Shown: one piece after another, positions 37,101 through 46,257 of the stretch
How positions within the stretch are numbered: the stretch's first letter is position 1
Layout of the letters: every line of letters starts with the position of its first letter
Origin: Cafeteria roenbergensis
Lineage: Eukaryota; Sar; Bigyra; Bicosoecida; Cafeteriaceae
Direction of reading: 5' to 3'
Length of the DNA stretch: 64,000 nt
Assembly (NCBI GenBank): GCA_008330645.1
Contig: VLTN01000007.1
Span: forward strand, 434,001-498,000
Position numbers and translations under genes: made by a program
The notes under the pieces: model-generated
The model's input: the letters and a program-made list of their open reading frames with translations, nothing else
The model's database searches: none
Told to the model about the DNA's origin: nothing

Positions 37101-37485
37101 TGCCGGACGAGGCCGTGCACGACCGCTGAGTGGATTGCGCCACCGTGGGCGCTCCGCGCGATTCTTCCGACTGGTGCAGCCTCCCGCTCGACACCGGGAG
37201 CTGCGAAGGCGCACCGAGCCCGACGCCGACGCTAACTGGGGAGGAAACAGCCCAGCGGAACGGGTTTTGCTTCAGTGACCGGGGCAGCACTGCGGTGGGC
37301 GACGGAGACGCCATGCCCTGCGCGCGGGAGGGTGCGCAGGGAGCGCGGGCGTTCTTCTCGGCTCTGGCTTGGGCGTCAACTTGGGCGAACTGCTCGCCCG
37401 TGGCCTGGCCAGTCTGGAGCGCCGGCCACGATGTGGACTGCGGGCTGGCTCGCCCCGCGTCGGTTGCGCGCTCGCCAGCCATCAT
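34177..37485 (-). CDS. Long coiled-coil protein with PG-rich (SHIPPO-like) motif, possible flagellar component
   Basis: Single exon, 1,102 residues from the first ATG (MMAGERATDAGRAS). The N-terminal about 330 residues are disordered. Residues about 410-700 are a very charged Arg/Glu/Ala coiled coil (for example RARERLVEHLEERLTRADAV). A following segment carries FTHEVVERAKSLPGPGEYDI, the pattern of sperm-tail PG-rich (SHIPPO/ODF3-type) repeats found on flagellar microtubules. The last about 250 residues are low complexity. A ciliary or cytoskeletal role is inferred from this combination. Upstream in the frame there are only GTG codons, so the ATG at 37,485 is preferred. It is divergent from the WD-repeat-like gene. 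Confidence 0.7.
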   Translation of the reverse strand: MMAGERATDAGRASPQSTSWPALQTGQATGEQFAQVDAQARAEKNARAPCAPSRAQGMASPSPTAVLPRSLKQNPFRWAVSSPVSVGVGLGAPSQLPVSSGRLHQSEESRGAPTVAQSTQRSCTASSGTAGALGSPSFSTGGFLRPRGDNGGPGGADSKQLDRAEAARGLVPQPWAAPASKGGNNESSAQAGRPFTAPIAAGFPAPEPASTPARREGEVLGDDGRRRLPALSPPRHNGRPIIVGPEDDKLPARLLTAGTSPVGRMGSSWASRTGTASRPETSSSAQVAGYKPQVTPVSIPQPLHQRAKFLLSEDGAAELRRLKANVAFRAAAEQAGVDLRTVALRPLDAFVRPGDDPAVTVARARQHSRNATASLGFVLAKLPEVESTARNTLKRRRTRESRLRESLERVAANGEMAVAEMEERQRRHMSAIERENEALKERRQQLELERSRIEAKFARTTAARKARRRKWRAARAEKQARVARAIARRREAEQAKQDAARERAEADKQAMEAALARVEAQRQEKIAKAAVANEVSRTSGARARVQEREKRARERLVEHLEERLTRADAVQCEVEQARRHVLSEQWARKEESIAFASAVRKAAEARQKQLVEELEEFRELQAKKAQMEEAVARERQERQKKLTAELHEWRERNRREVFDAPGPSDFVSPETFGKGRRVGGVEREEGASWSRAERVTSMAATAAIAAKLPGPPRHLPFVQPTPGGRVSTSRGVGFTHEVVERAKSLPGPGEYDIQAGEARASARGSRTPGAFSHRVRRAFEDIEANATRVQPIASLPPVDTLRELNRQRLTPKQMIRVADRDGLLSLSASQRVLDSIGPEMAESAGLGASGFLPSQRSPPFAGSGRPSSQKALQSPEATSPHGGFDSGSDGESQASSSGPATSASRRNANRRPLLVPLDAPADAGPAFGVDQRSGAPSGKSSARAGSSGSARSQGAMPSEADETAGHDASHTAGVGGCLLPDTGERPEAVQLGRVRPDAEPLDAPQQVRDDETHPGSNDAGEPPHGPRATDGADGAPVADASLEASAAHVEGPSDGGPDHHCADERGGPSPVLDETTQATLEQPRIEGPESAPEPSPPASEQS

Positions 37486-37625
37486 CAGGCTCGCGCCGCG
37501 GAAACCGGGGCTCTGCAGATGGCCAGGACCCGGCCACTTGCCTTGCGGCAGCCCCGACAAGGCACAAGTCTGGCTCCGCCTGGAGCGCGCGCTGCCCTTG
37601 CCGAGGGGCGGTGCAGCCTGCGAGC
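37486..37625. promoter_or_regulatory. Shared 140-bp divergent promoter region
   Basis: This is the gap between the start codons of the coiled-coil gene (-) and the WD-repeat-like gene (+). No TATA box is seen. Inferred from layout only. Confidence 0.45.
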
Positions 37626-40600
37626 ATGTACCTGCACACCGGGCGGGACGTGCTGCAGGCAGCGCTTCTGCCGGGACTGGATGGCCCGGTGGCGCTTGCT
37701 GCCCGGCACCCAACACTGCCGTGGGCAGCGCTGGCTATGCAGGACGTGAGTGCAATCGCTGGTCGTGCTGCAGCCGTGCGTGGTGTGGTGTCTCGGATGC
37801 GACTGCTGCCCGTCGGCTCCACTGCCTCCCGCGTGAGGCCTGCATCGCAGGTGCTCGCGCAATCAAGCCTCCCTCGTGCTGCGGCCCACGCGCGCACGCT
37901 GCCTCCCGCAGTCCGGCGCGATTCACCTCGTCGAAATGGACGGCGCGTTTTCGCCTATTCGCACGATTTCCTTGCCCGTGCTGGCGGCTGAGCGCCGCGC
38001 CTTTGTGGACCAGACGCTGGGCGAGAACTGGCTGCGATTGGGCTTGCCCCCCTCCCTGCGCAGCGGCGCCACCGACGGCCCAGCGCAGCTGGGCGCGGCG
38101 GCCCTGGCCGCCGTTGTGACCCCAATATCGTCTGCCGTCGCAAGCTCGGGATCTCGCGGAGGCGGTGCCGCGGGATCGGCGGACGACACGTCGGCCGACG
38201 CTGCCGCCGCTGGCATGCTTGCACGGCTGGAGCGAGCGGCGGCTGCCCCGCCCTCCTGCGTCGCCTTCTGGCCCGGCGGCTCCCTCTCGGGCCGGCCCGT
38301 GGACGGCGGGTCGGCGCCCGGCTCCCCGCGGCCCCGCCTTGCCGCGGCCGCGCCAGCCTCGGACCCGCCGCCCACGGAGCTGCCGCCTCCAGCAGACGGG
38401 GGAGGGGCTGCCGCTGCCGCCGCGGGGGCTCCGGGCCACGGGGCGGCGCCGTGCCGCGCCTCTCCGGCTACATGCTCTGCCTTGCGTGCAGAGGGCCTGT
38501 GGGCTGGCTCTGCCACCGCGCTGGGGGCGGGGACCGCGCCGTGCGGTGCCATGTCGGCGGAGCGGCAGGGCCAGTCCGTGATTATCGTCTCGGCTGACGG
38601 AGCAGTGGTGCTGTATGACGTCGACGTCGACGAGTGGACGGCTCTGCCGCCCAAGGTGCTTTCGGAACGCGGCTCTGCGGCAGTGAGCGCGGCAGGGCTC
38701 AGCGCGTCCGAAGTGCTGGTTGGGATGGACGACGGCTCGGTGATGGTGGTCAACATGGGTGGCAGGTGCGTTCTGCAGCGGCTGGACGCCCCCTCCTCCG
38801 GCTCGGGCAGGGCCCAGACGCTGCTCGTTGCCAGCGGGCGCGGCGTCGACGTGGTGGTGGTGGGGTACTCCCGAGGCGCGGTCGCAGTGTGGGCGCGGGC
38901 GGGAGGCGACGCGGCCCCGCTCGAGCCGGTGCAGGAGGCAGCGCTTGCCCGTGAAGCTGGCGCCCCAGCCCCCTCCGGCCCCCCGCCGACGTGGGTGCTT
39001 CCCTCCAGGTCGCTCGCGGGCTTGCACCCGTTCCCGGCCGGAGCTGGGCCTTCTCTCTCGCTCCCGCTGCCCCCATCGCTGTCCGCGCAGGGGCAGGCTG
39101 CGGCGGCCTCGACGGCGGCGGCGGCGGCGGCGGCGTCCTCGGCGGCAGCCTCAGCAAAGGCTGCTGCAGATATCGCGCTGTCATCGCCTGTGGTCGACGT
39201 GCTTGCGTCGGACGGCTCCGGCTGCGCCATCGCGCTGTCCGTTCGCATGGCCGTCGCGCCAGCGGCCGGCTCTGCCACAGCCGCACAGGTGTCCTCCCCC
39301 GTCGCAAACCAAGCGCATTCACGCGCCAGGTCGCGCCCGCGGGCAGCTGCTGCCCCTCTGCTGTGGGTCAACGCGGCCGCAGCCGGCGTTGCTCACTGCG
39401 TGGGCTCCCAGCGCCACGGCACAAGGGCCCTCTCCCGCTCAACAGTGCTCCCGGCGCCGTCGACCACCCCCGGCTCTGCAGGCGCTGGCCAGCTGCTGGT
39501 AATTCCGCCCCACCGGTCGGCAGAGCTGGCAGTGTTCCTTGCGAGCCCCCGATGGGACGAGGCCCGGCTCTGGCCCGGGGCGACGGCGCGCCTGGAGGGC
39601 CGGGACGCGCCCCCGCCCCTCCGGCCTGACCACGCGGAGGACGCCGCTGCCGCCCTCGCCGACCCCAGCAACCCCAGGGCGCGGTCGCGCGCCACGGTCA
39701 AGGTGCCGCCTGCGCCGTTTTACTCAATCCTTCCGAGCTGGCAGGACTCCTTGGCCGACGCCATCGCGTCGACGGGGGCGCCCCGCCCTGCGTCTGGAGG
39801 CAGAGCTGTTCCCGTTGACGTCGCCAGCCCATCTGCCTCCGGCGCCGCATTCCCCCTCGCCCAGCCCGGCGCGGGGTGGCCGGGACCGGCGCTGCTTCCC
39901 TCCTCCCACGGCTGCTTTGCCGCGCTGCTCGTGCCCGAGCGATGCCTAGCGGAGCCAGCTCAGGCCCTCTCAACGGCTCTGCTGGTCCGGGCCGCGCCGC
40001 CTCCCGCCGCGGCCGTCGCCCTTGCGGATGTTTCGGTCACGTCGGCTCTGCCGGAGCTGGCAGCGCGCCTAGGTCCTGCTCGCGACAGCGTGCAGCTCAC
40101 GTTCGCGGCAGAGCTGCACCGGAGCGAGCGGGCGGCCGCCGCGCCGCGGCCCTCCTCGGCCTCAGCGCCGTCCGCCTGCGCGCTCTCGCTCCGGCTGCCC
40201 AGGCTTCCACGGGCCTCCGCGGCGCTGCTGGCGGCGGTGCCCACAGACCGCCGAAGCTTGGCCGAGGCTGCCTGCCCTGAGGCGGCGGAGCTTGCCTCGA
40301 CCGCTGGCGGGAGGCACCTGGCCATGGTTGGCCCGGGGAGAGCCCTCGTAGCCCGCGCGGCTGCTGAGGCTGCACGGGCTCTGCGCGTGGCGCCAGGGGT
40401 CGTGCCGGCTGTGCCGGTTCCGCTGCTGGTGTGCGAGGCGTCGCCCACCACGGGCGAGGCCGCGACCTTTGCCGTCTGGGTCTCGGCTGATTCTGCTGTG
40501 CAGGGCACCAAGGCGGCTTTGAGGGTGCGCGCCACGTGCCGCTCAGACGACGTGGCTCTGCGCGGCACATGTAGCGCGTGGAGCGACATGGTGCTGGTGC

Positions 40601-42903
40601 CGGTGCGGGGCGCCAAGGACGGCGACGCGACCGAGGGGGAGGCTGCGGCGGCAGATGCGGCGGCTGCTCATGGTGACCCTGCCGCAGCCGGCCCGGGAGC
40701 TCCTGTAGGGGAATTCGCAGCAGGCGCGGCCGGGAGCGGCAAGGCCACTGAAGACGGTGCAGCTGTGGTGCTGGCGCCCCCGGCCGACGACGACTTTGGC
40801 TTTGACGACGAGGGGGAGGAGGCCGGCAGCGGGGAGGAGGGGGAGGAGGGGGCCGGCAGCGGGGAGGAGGGGGCCGGCAGCGGGGAGGAGGGGGCCGGCA
40901 GCGGGGGGGAGGGGGCCGGCAGCGGGGAGGAGGGGGCCGGCAGCGGGGAGGAGGGGGAGGAGGCCGGCAGCGGGGAGGAGGGGGCCGGCAGCCCAGACGC
41001 TGCAGAGAACGATCCTGTTGGGGAGGGCGCGGCTGCTGCCGGCGCTGTCAGCGCGGACGACGCGGACGGAGCTGCTGGCGCAGTCGAGGACGACTGCGAG
41101 TCGGCGTTGAGCTTCGGGTACAGCAGCGCTGGCAGTGACGCGCCGCCAGCCAGCCCCGTGGCCGACGCAGAGGCGTCAGACGCGGCCGAGCCTCACTCGC
41201 CCCCCGCGGCAGACGCGCCGGCGCCAGATGCCGAGTCAGGCGCTGACGCGCAGTGCCGGCCGGTTGAGACAGCCGCCGATCCCGCCCCCCGGTCCAGCAC
41301 CGAGGCCCCTGCGACAGCCGGCTCGGGGCCAGGCCAGCCCTCGGTCACGCAGCCGCAGTCCCCTGCTCAGGCGGCGCCCTCTCCCCCGCGAGGCCCCCTT
41401 GTCCCCGGGGTGGCATGGTCGGCTCTGCTGGCGTCCGTTGAGCGGGGCAAGGCGAGAGGGGCCCCAACAGGTCCCCAAGCGGGCCCTGCTGGCACCTCCT
41501 CGTCGGAGCGTCCGCCCGTCGTTGCCGTGTGGCGCGTGACTGCATCGGCGCTGCCCCCCTGCCCCGGGGAGTACGAGCCATCCGTTGTCGGCTCGCCATC
41601 AGCCGCCGCCGCCGGCGCCGCCACCGGTGCTGCTGCTGCTGCTGCTGCCGGGGCGCTGCAGCCCGCGCTTCGGACCTCGCTCGTTTGCAGGCTGGCCCTG
41701 CCTTACGTCCCGCTTCGCGTATGGGGAGGCCCGCTGCTGGCAGTGGCCATGGCGCAGCGGGCTGGCGGAGGACCTGCCGACGGCGGCATCGTGATGCACC
41801 TGTACGACTGGCCAAGCCCTCCCACCAGCGCCGAGCCCGACTGGGCAGTGGCGCCTGGCGCGGACGTAGCACCATCGGCAGAGCCCCTCCGCCCGGCAGG
41901 CGTGGGGTCGTCGGTGCAGTGCCCGGACTGGCTGTCGTGGTCGCCGGACCTCGGCTCTGCCGGCAGGCGCTGCCTGGCGATGGGGTACGGGCAGAGGGTG
42001 TCCCTGTTCGAGCTGCGATCGGCGGCGCGCGGCAAGGCAGAGCTGGTGCCGCTCTCGAGCGTGGCTCTGCCGGGCGTGGCGCCGCCTGCCCCGCTCGCGC
42101 CCCTGGCGCCCCCGCCGCGGGTGCAGTGGACGGCGGCGAGCCCGCGCGGGGCGGGCGCTGGGTCCCCCGCTGGCCCGTGCCTGCTGCTGGGAGGGCCCGG
42201 CGAGCTGCTCGTCGTGGTGCCGCCCGTGCCTCCGCCGGCCTGGCCGGGGGCGGGGGTGGCTCCCCCTGCTCTGGCGCATGCCATGTCCTTGGCTGCGCGA
42301 AGTGTGGTCCTCCCCCTCCTGGCCGCCGATGGCTCTGCCGCACGGGCCTCCGGCTTTTCGTTTCCCGTGGAGGCGACGGCCTGCGGCTTCGACGTCGCCG
42401 CGGCGCCTGACGCAGGGGCGGTCCTGGGAGGGCGCTGCCTGTCGGGGCGGCGCGGCTCTGCGAGCGCTGCTCTGTGGCTCTGCAGTGACGGGAGGCCCTT
42501 CTTGGCTCTGCCGGTTGGCGGCGGGGACGGGCAGGTGCAGACAGAGCTGACGGCATGCTCTGCCCGTCGGTGGCGGTCCGTGGAGGGCGAGGCTGCGACG
42601 CGGTGGCTTCGCCGGAGGGTGCTGGAGGCGCTGACAGCTCAGGCGGCCGGGGACGAAGCGGCCGCCGCCGCCCAGGTCGAAGCGGTCGCGACGGCTGACC
42701 CGTGCGCGGGGGGCGCGCTGGCTAGCCTGGTTTGCCGTGTGATGCCAAGCGCGCTCGTGGCCAAGGCGATCTTGCACGCGCCCGGGCAGGGCATGCTGGC
42801 GTCGGCCCTTTGGCAGCAGGCGCTGCAGCTCAGGCCCGGCATTGCCGGCGAGGCGTCGGAAGACGCGCTCCAGTATTTGCAGCATGCGAGTGTCGTGCGT
42901 TGA
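37626..42903 (+). CDS. Large WD-repeat-like (beta-propeller) protein with acidic insert
   Basis: Exon 1 is 37,626-37,745 (40 codons) and exon 2 is 37,912-42,903, phase 0, with a 166-base GTGAGT...CCGCAG intron; 1,703 residues. The junction gives AALAMQD followed by SGAIHLVEMDG, which reads as one propeller strand pair. Residues about 260-350 contain three successive WD-like blades (VIIVSADGAVVLYDVDV, VLVGMDDGSVMVVN, DVVVVGYSRGAVAVWAR). Later segments (near 1,330-1,440) again look propeller-like. In between lies an acidic Gly/Ser/Glu repeat and a Pro/Ala-rich linker. The C-terminal about 90 residues are helical (TPR/clathrin-like feel). No specific family was recognised; a trafficking or ciliary scaffold is plausible but unproven. 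The TMC-like gene follows on the same strand 251 bases on. Confidence 0.75.
40822..40992 (+). repeat. 21-bp tandem repeat encoding acidic GSGEEGA units
   Basis: Roughly seven to eight units of a 21-base sequence, with 9-base insertions, encode a Gly-Ser-Glu-Glu-rich acidic insert in the WD-repeat-like protein. The unit is a multiple of three, so copy changes preserve the frame. Confidence 0.85.
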
Positions 42904-43154
42904 GCGTGGTGGCGAGCGCGAAAGCCAATGAACAGCCGAGGGCCGATGCCACTCCCCTGAGCCTACTGGAGCAGCTCAATCGCACGCGCATTGTAGCCAC
43001 GGTCGCGGCCTTGGTGGCGGAGCGCACCTCGCCCCTGGCCGCGTCTGCAGCGCGCGGGCTGCGAAACGAGGCCTTTTGCGGCTTTTCCTTGGTGGTTCTG
43101 CGCGCCTCTGCCACTGTTGCTGGCTAGCTGTTTGTGAAGGGCACTCGGGCGGCG

Positions 43155-44897
43155 ATGGCCCAGCACCCCTCCGAGCCCTACGGCCGGTCCAACCCGGCCG
43201 CCTCGACGGGTGTGCTCTCCGGCGCGTTGGGAATCGCCGGGAGGCCGTCCCCATCGCCGTACGGCACGGCGCACGGCGCGGCAGCGGGCCCGTACCCGCC
43301 CGCCGCACCGGCAGACCCTTACAACCCCTACCCTGCGGCCGCCAACCCTTACCCTGCCCCCGCCCCTGCCGCCCATCCTGGGCACTGGACGGGTCCGTCG
43401 GCAGCAGTGGTTGCGCCGCCTGTCCAGCACCGCCCGGAGCCGAAGGATGCGGTCGTGGCGAAGCCGCAGTCATTCCACATTTCTCACGCGCCGGCGCCCG
43501 CGCCATCGCCCGCAGCTGGCGGAGCCGCGGCCAGCGGCGACGCGGCAGCCGCCGCCCAGGAGCACAAGCGAGTCGCGGGGCTGTTCACGCCGCTGGACAA
43601 CATCGGGTTCGTCTGCGCTGTGTCCGAGGGCATGGGCTGGACGTGCTGCAACAGCTGCCGCGGCTGCGGCGCCGCCGCATCGGGCGAGACGACGATCAAG
43701 GGCCAGTTCGGCACGGGAACGCTGGTGTACTTCCGCTACGCTCAGTTTCTGCTGGGGCTGAACGTCGTGCTGTCCGCTCTGGCGGCGATGGAGTACGCGA
43801 CGGTGGCGTCGATTGGCAGCGGCCTTGACCCGCTCGGCGTGTATGCCGGGGTTTCGGAGTACTTCACAGCGGCCTTCCCCGCCGAGGCCCGGCCCGCCTG
43901 GTACGCCTTCGGCGTTGTGCAGGTCATCCTGGCGCTGGCAGCGGGCCCCTGCTTCGGCTGGCTGAGTTGGCAGTACCAGAAGCGCTGGCGCGGCGACGAC
44001 CGTGTGGACGAGCTCGAGTCCAGCGGCGAGGAGCCCTTGCCCGAGAACGCCGACGTCACGGAGAGGAGCCGGAACATCCGCAAGACCATCAGCATCATCG
44101 TCTTCCTCGGCATCATCGTCGGCCAGGCCTTCCTCATGCTCTGGCTTCACCGGCTCCTCCAGCAGCAGGGGGACTCCATCGCCGCCCTCATCATCTCCCT
44201 CGTCATTCCCTCCCTCAACATCGTCTGGAAGATCGCGTCGAAGAAGCTGACGGCCCTGGAGGCCCACCGAACGATGCGCGTGGCCACGGAGTGGGATACG
44301 GCAAAGGTCTTCCTCATCAAGGTGGCGAACCTCCTCACGCTGTACGGCGTCAAGGCCGCGGTCGCGGAGGAGGCGGGCACGGCCGCCATCGAGGCCTCCT
44401 GCCCCCTGAGCGGGTCGCCCATCGACTGCAGCTGCCCTCTCAGCGCAATCGGGTACCAGTTCTTCTGGCTCCTCATCAGCGACCTCTCGGTCGGATTCGT
44501 CATGGAGCTCGGCATCCCCGCCATCACGCTCTTCGGAAAGCGCTGCTGGAGCGCCCACAAGGGCCGGACGGAGGCCGAGCTGCGGCCCGACTTTGAGCTC
44601 AGCGAGGAGTTCGTACAGCTGCTGTACAGGCAGCTCATCATTTACCTGGGGAGCAGCACGCTGCCCTTTGCCCCTATCCTTGGCCTGGCGGCCACCGTGC
44701 TCTCGTTCTGGCTTGACAAGTACCGGCTCGTGCGAATTTGCCGCAAGCCGGAAATCAAGCAGCAGCCTCTCAGGCCCGTCGTCCTCATGGCCTGCCACGT
44801 GGTCGTAGCCATCGCGGCGCTCGCATCCTACCCCAATGGCCTGGCCTTTCTGTTTGCGGGCTTCAATATCGAGAACGTTTGCTCGTTCTGGGCGTGA
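43155..44897 (+). CDS. TMC-like membrane protein (TMC/TMEM16/OSCA superfamily)
   Basis: Single exon, 580 residues. The first about 140 residues are Pro/Ala/Tyr-rich and cytosolic. Then come several predicted membrane spans. The first begins after FGTGTLVYFRYAQFLLGLNV, which fits the first TMC helix (typically SYF.FLRWLF.LN). A long pair of spans follows ERSRNIRKTI. Near the end, FVQLLYRQLIIYLGSSTLPF matches the TMC C-terminal pattern (VYNQ.I.WMGSFF.P) and, less well, TMEM16. A CPLS...GYQFFWLLISDLSVG segment sits where TMCs have their CWE..VGQE motif, but the CWE residues are absent. TMC proteins are mechanosensory channel subunits in animals; ion conduction here is not shown. The start is the ATG of MAQHPSEP; an earlier in-frame start lacks ATG. 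Confidence 0.65.
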   Translation: MAQHPSEPYGRSNPAASTGVLSGALGIAGRPSPSPYGTAHGAAAGPYPPAAPADPYNPYPAAANPYPAPAPAAHPGHWTGPSAAVVAPPVQHRPEPKDAVVAKPQSFHISHAPAPAPSPAAGGAAASGDAAAAAQEHKRVAGLFTPLDNIGFVCAVSEGMGWTCCNSCRGCGAAASGETTIKGQFGTGTLVYFRYAQFLLGLNVVLSALAAMEYATVASIGSGLDPLGVYAGVSEYFTAAFPAEARPAWYAFGVVQVILALAAGPCFGWLSWQYQKRWRGDDRVDELESSGEEPLPENADVTERSRNIRKTISIIVFLGIIVGQAFLMLWLHRLLQQQGDSIAALIISLVIPSLNIVWKIASKKLTALEAHRTMRVATEWDTAKVFLIKVANLLTLYGVKAAVAEEAGTAAIEASCPLSGSPIDCSCPLSAIGYQFFWLLISDLSVGFVMELGIPAITLFGKRCWSAHKGRTEAELRPDFELSEEFVQLLYRQLIIYLGSSTLPFAPILGLAATVLSFWLDKYRLVRICRKPEIKQQPLRPVVLMACHVVVAIAALASYPNGLAFLFAGFNIENVCSFWA

Positions 44898-45161
44898 TGT
44901 CGGCGGGTCGCGCGCGCTCGCCCCTCCTCGCCCCCATGCATGTTTGGATAGGGTTGCTTCGTGTGTCAGCTGCCAGCCGGGGAACGCGAGATTGTTTGGC
45001 GCGCGTGTGCTTCGTTTTGTCTCCCCACAGAAGGCGAGCTGCGCGGCAGCGTGTGGGAGATTGTTGGTGGCGGCGACCCAGAGCTGCAATGTTTGGCTTC
45101 CCGCCCAGACCGCCATCGCCCACGGCTGCAGGCGCACACACGACAGCGCCGACAGCGAACC

Positions 45162-45833
45162 ATGAAGCCCATCGCCGCCCCCGCTATCGTGACGTTCCTC
45201 TCCTTCGGGTTCGCGCTGCTCCTGGCCGCCGGCGGCATCATGGGTGAGCCGGGCGCTTGCGTGCGCACGTGTCGCGACAGCGCTCCCTCGCCCGGCTTGA
45301 GAGCCCTCTGAGCTGCCCGACCCGGCGCTGGCGCGGTCTGCGGATGCTGACTAGGCCCTTTCGCGCGTCGTGGCTCCCGGGATCGCAGGCTACGTCTCGA
45401 AGCAGTCGACGATCTCGCTCGCCGCCGGAGTGGCATCCGCCGGCGTCTTCTTCTGGCTCGAGAGCTCCTTCGCCGCGGATGCCAAGGCCGGCAACGCGGC
45501 CTCTGCTTTCCGTGACTCCGTGTCCCTTGTTGGTGAGCCTGGCGGCTGCGCAGCTGCCGAAGCTGTCGCGAGCCCTGAATTCACAGCTGCGACTGCCGGC
45601 CGCATTGACTCCGACTGGGCGCCATTCCGCCCGCCCCCCTGCTGCCCCCCTTGTCCCGTGGTTGCGCAGTCGCCGCCGTGCTGCTCTCCGGTGGCATGGG
45701 CTACCGCTGGAACGGCACCCAGAAGTTCATGCCCGCGGGCCTCGTCTGCGCCATCTCAGCCGTCATGGCAGTCGTTTACTTCCTGCGCACCGCGGCCAAC
45801 TTCCAGGCCGGCGACCGCCCGCACGAGCCTTGA
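45162..45833 (+). CDS. TMEM14-family small membrane protein
   Basis: Three exons, 45,162-45,243, 45,389-45,532 and 45,670-45,833; 129 residues. Both junctions split a codon after its first base and restore family motifs: GGIMG joined to YVSKQSTISLAAG, and later GGMGYRWNGTQKFMPAGL. Human TMEM14C has the matching GGIIGYVKAGS.PSLAAG and MG.RFY.SGKFMPAGL. Four short hydrophobic helices are present, with a loop insert between helices two and three that is somewhat longer than in animals. TMEM14C acts in the mitochondrial inner membrane in porphyrin transfer and plant relatives (FAX) move fatty acids; which applies here cannot be told from sequence. Confidence 0.88.
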
Positions 45834-46257
45834 TCGCTTGCAGCGCGTGACCCTCCACCCCCGCCCACAGGGCCCATCGCAGCCTCAGTCCGCGCTTTGC
45901 GGCCATGGGCGACAGGTTCGCCGGCCCGCCGGGTGTGTTTCGCCGGTAGCCCAGACGTGGCGACAGCCCGCTCGCGCGCGAACAGCTCGCTCACAGCCCC
46001 ATTCTTCGGCCTGTCACACGCACATGCACGCGCACACAGGGCGCTCCCGCACCCCGACGTTGTCGCCGCAGCGGCAGCCGGGACGGGCCGCGGAGAAACC
46101 ACGCAGCTCACCCGCGCAAACCTGCGCGCGACGCGGCGTCACCGGCGCCCTCAGCGCCACCCCCCCTCCCTGCCGTTGCAGCCGCGCCTCCCGACAGCCG
46201 GGCGACGTCGCCCTCAGCCGCGCCCCTCCCGCCATGCCCCCTCTGCTCCTCCCCCGC
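45834..46257. other. 424-bp convergent intergenic region
   Basis: This lies between the stops of TMEM14 (+) and the acidic membrane protein gene (-). No credible frame or RNA gene was seen; it is probably 3' UTR sequence of both genes. Confidence 0.5.

Noticed and set aside
37626-37716. Extending the minus-strand coiled-coil gene upstream to 37,716
   Set aside because: The upstream frame begins with GTG, not ATG, and would overlap exon 1 of the divergent WD-repeat-like gene.
43155-44897. Calling this gene a plain anoctamin (TMEM16)
   Set aside because: The MELGIP and STLPFAP segments do resemble TMEM16, but the first membrane helix and the LYRQ...LGS pattern fit TMC better. I kept the broader superfamily call.
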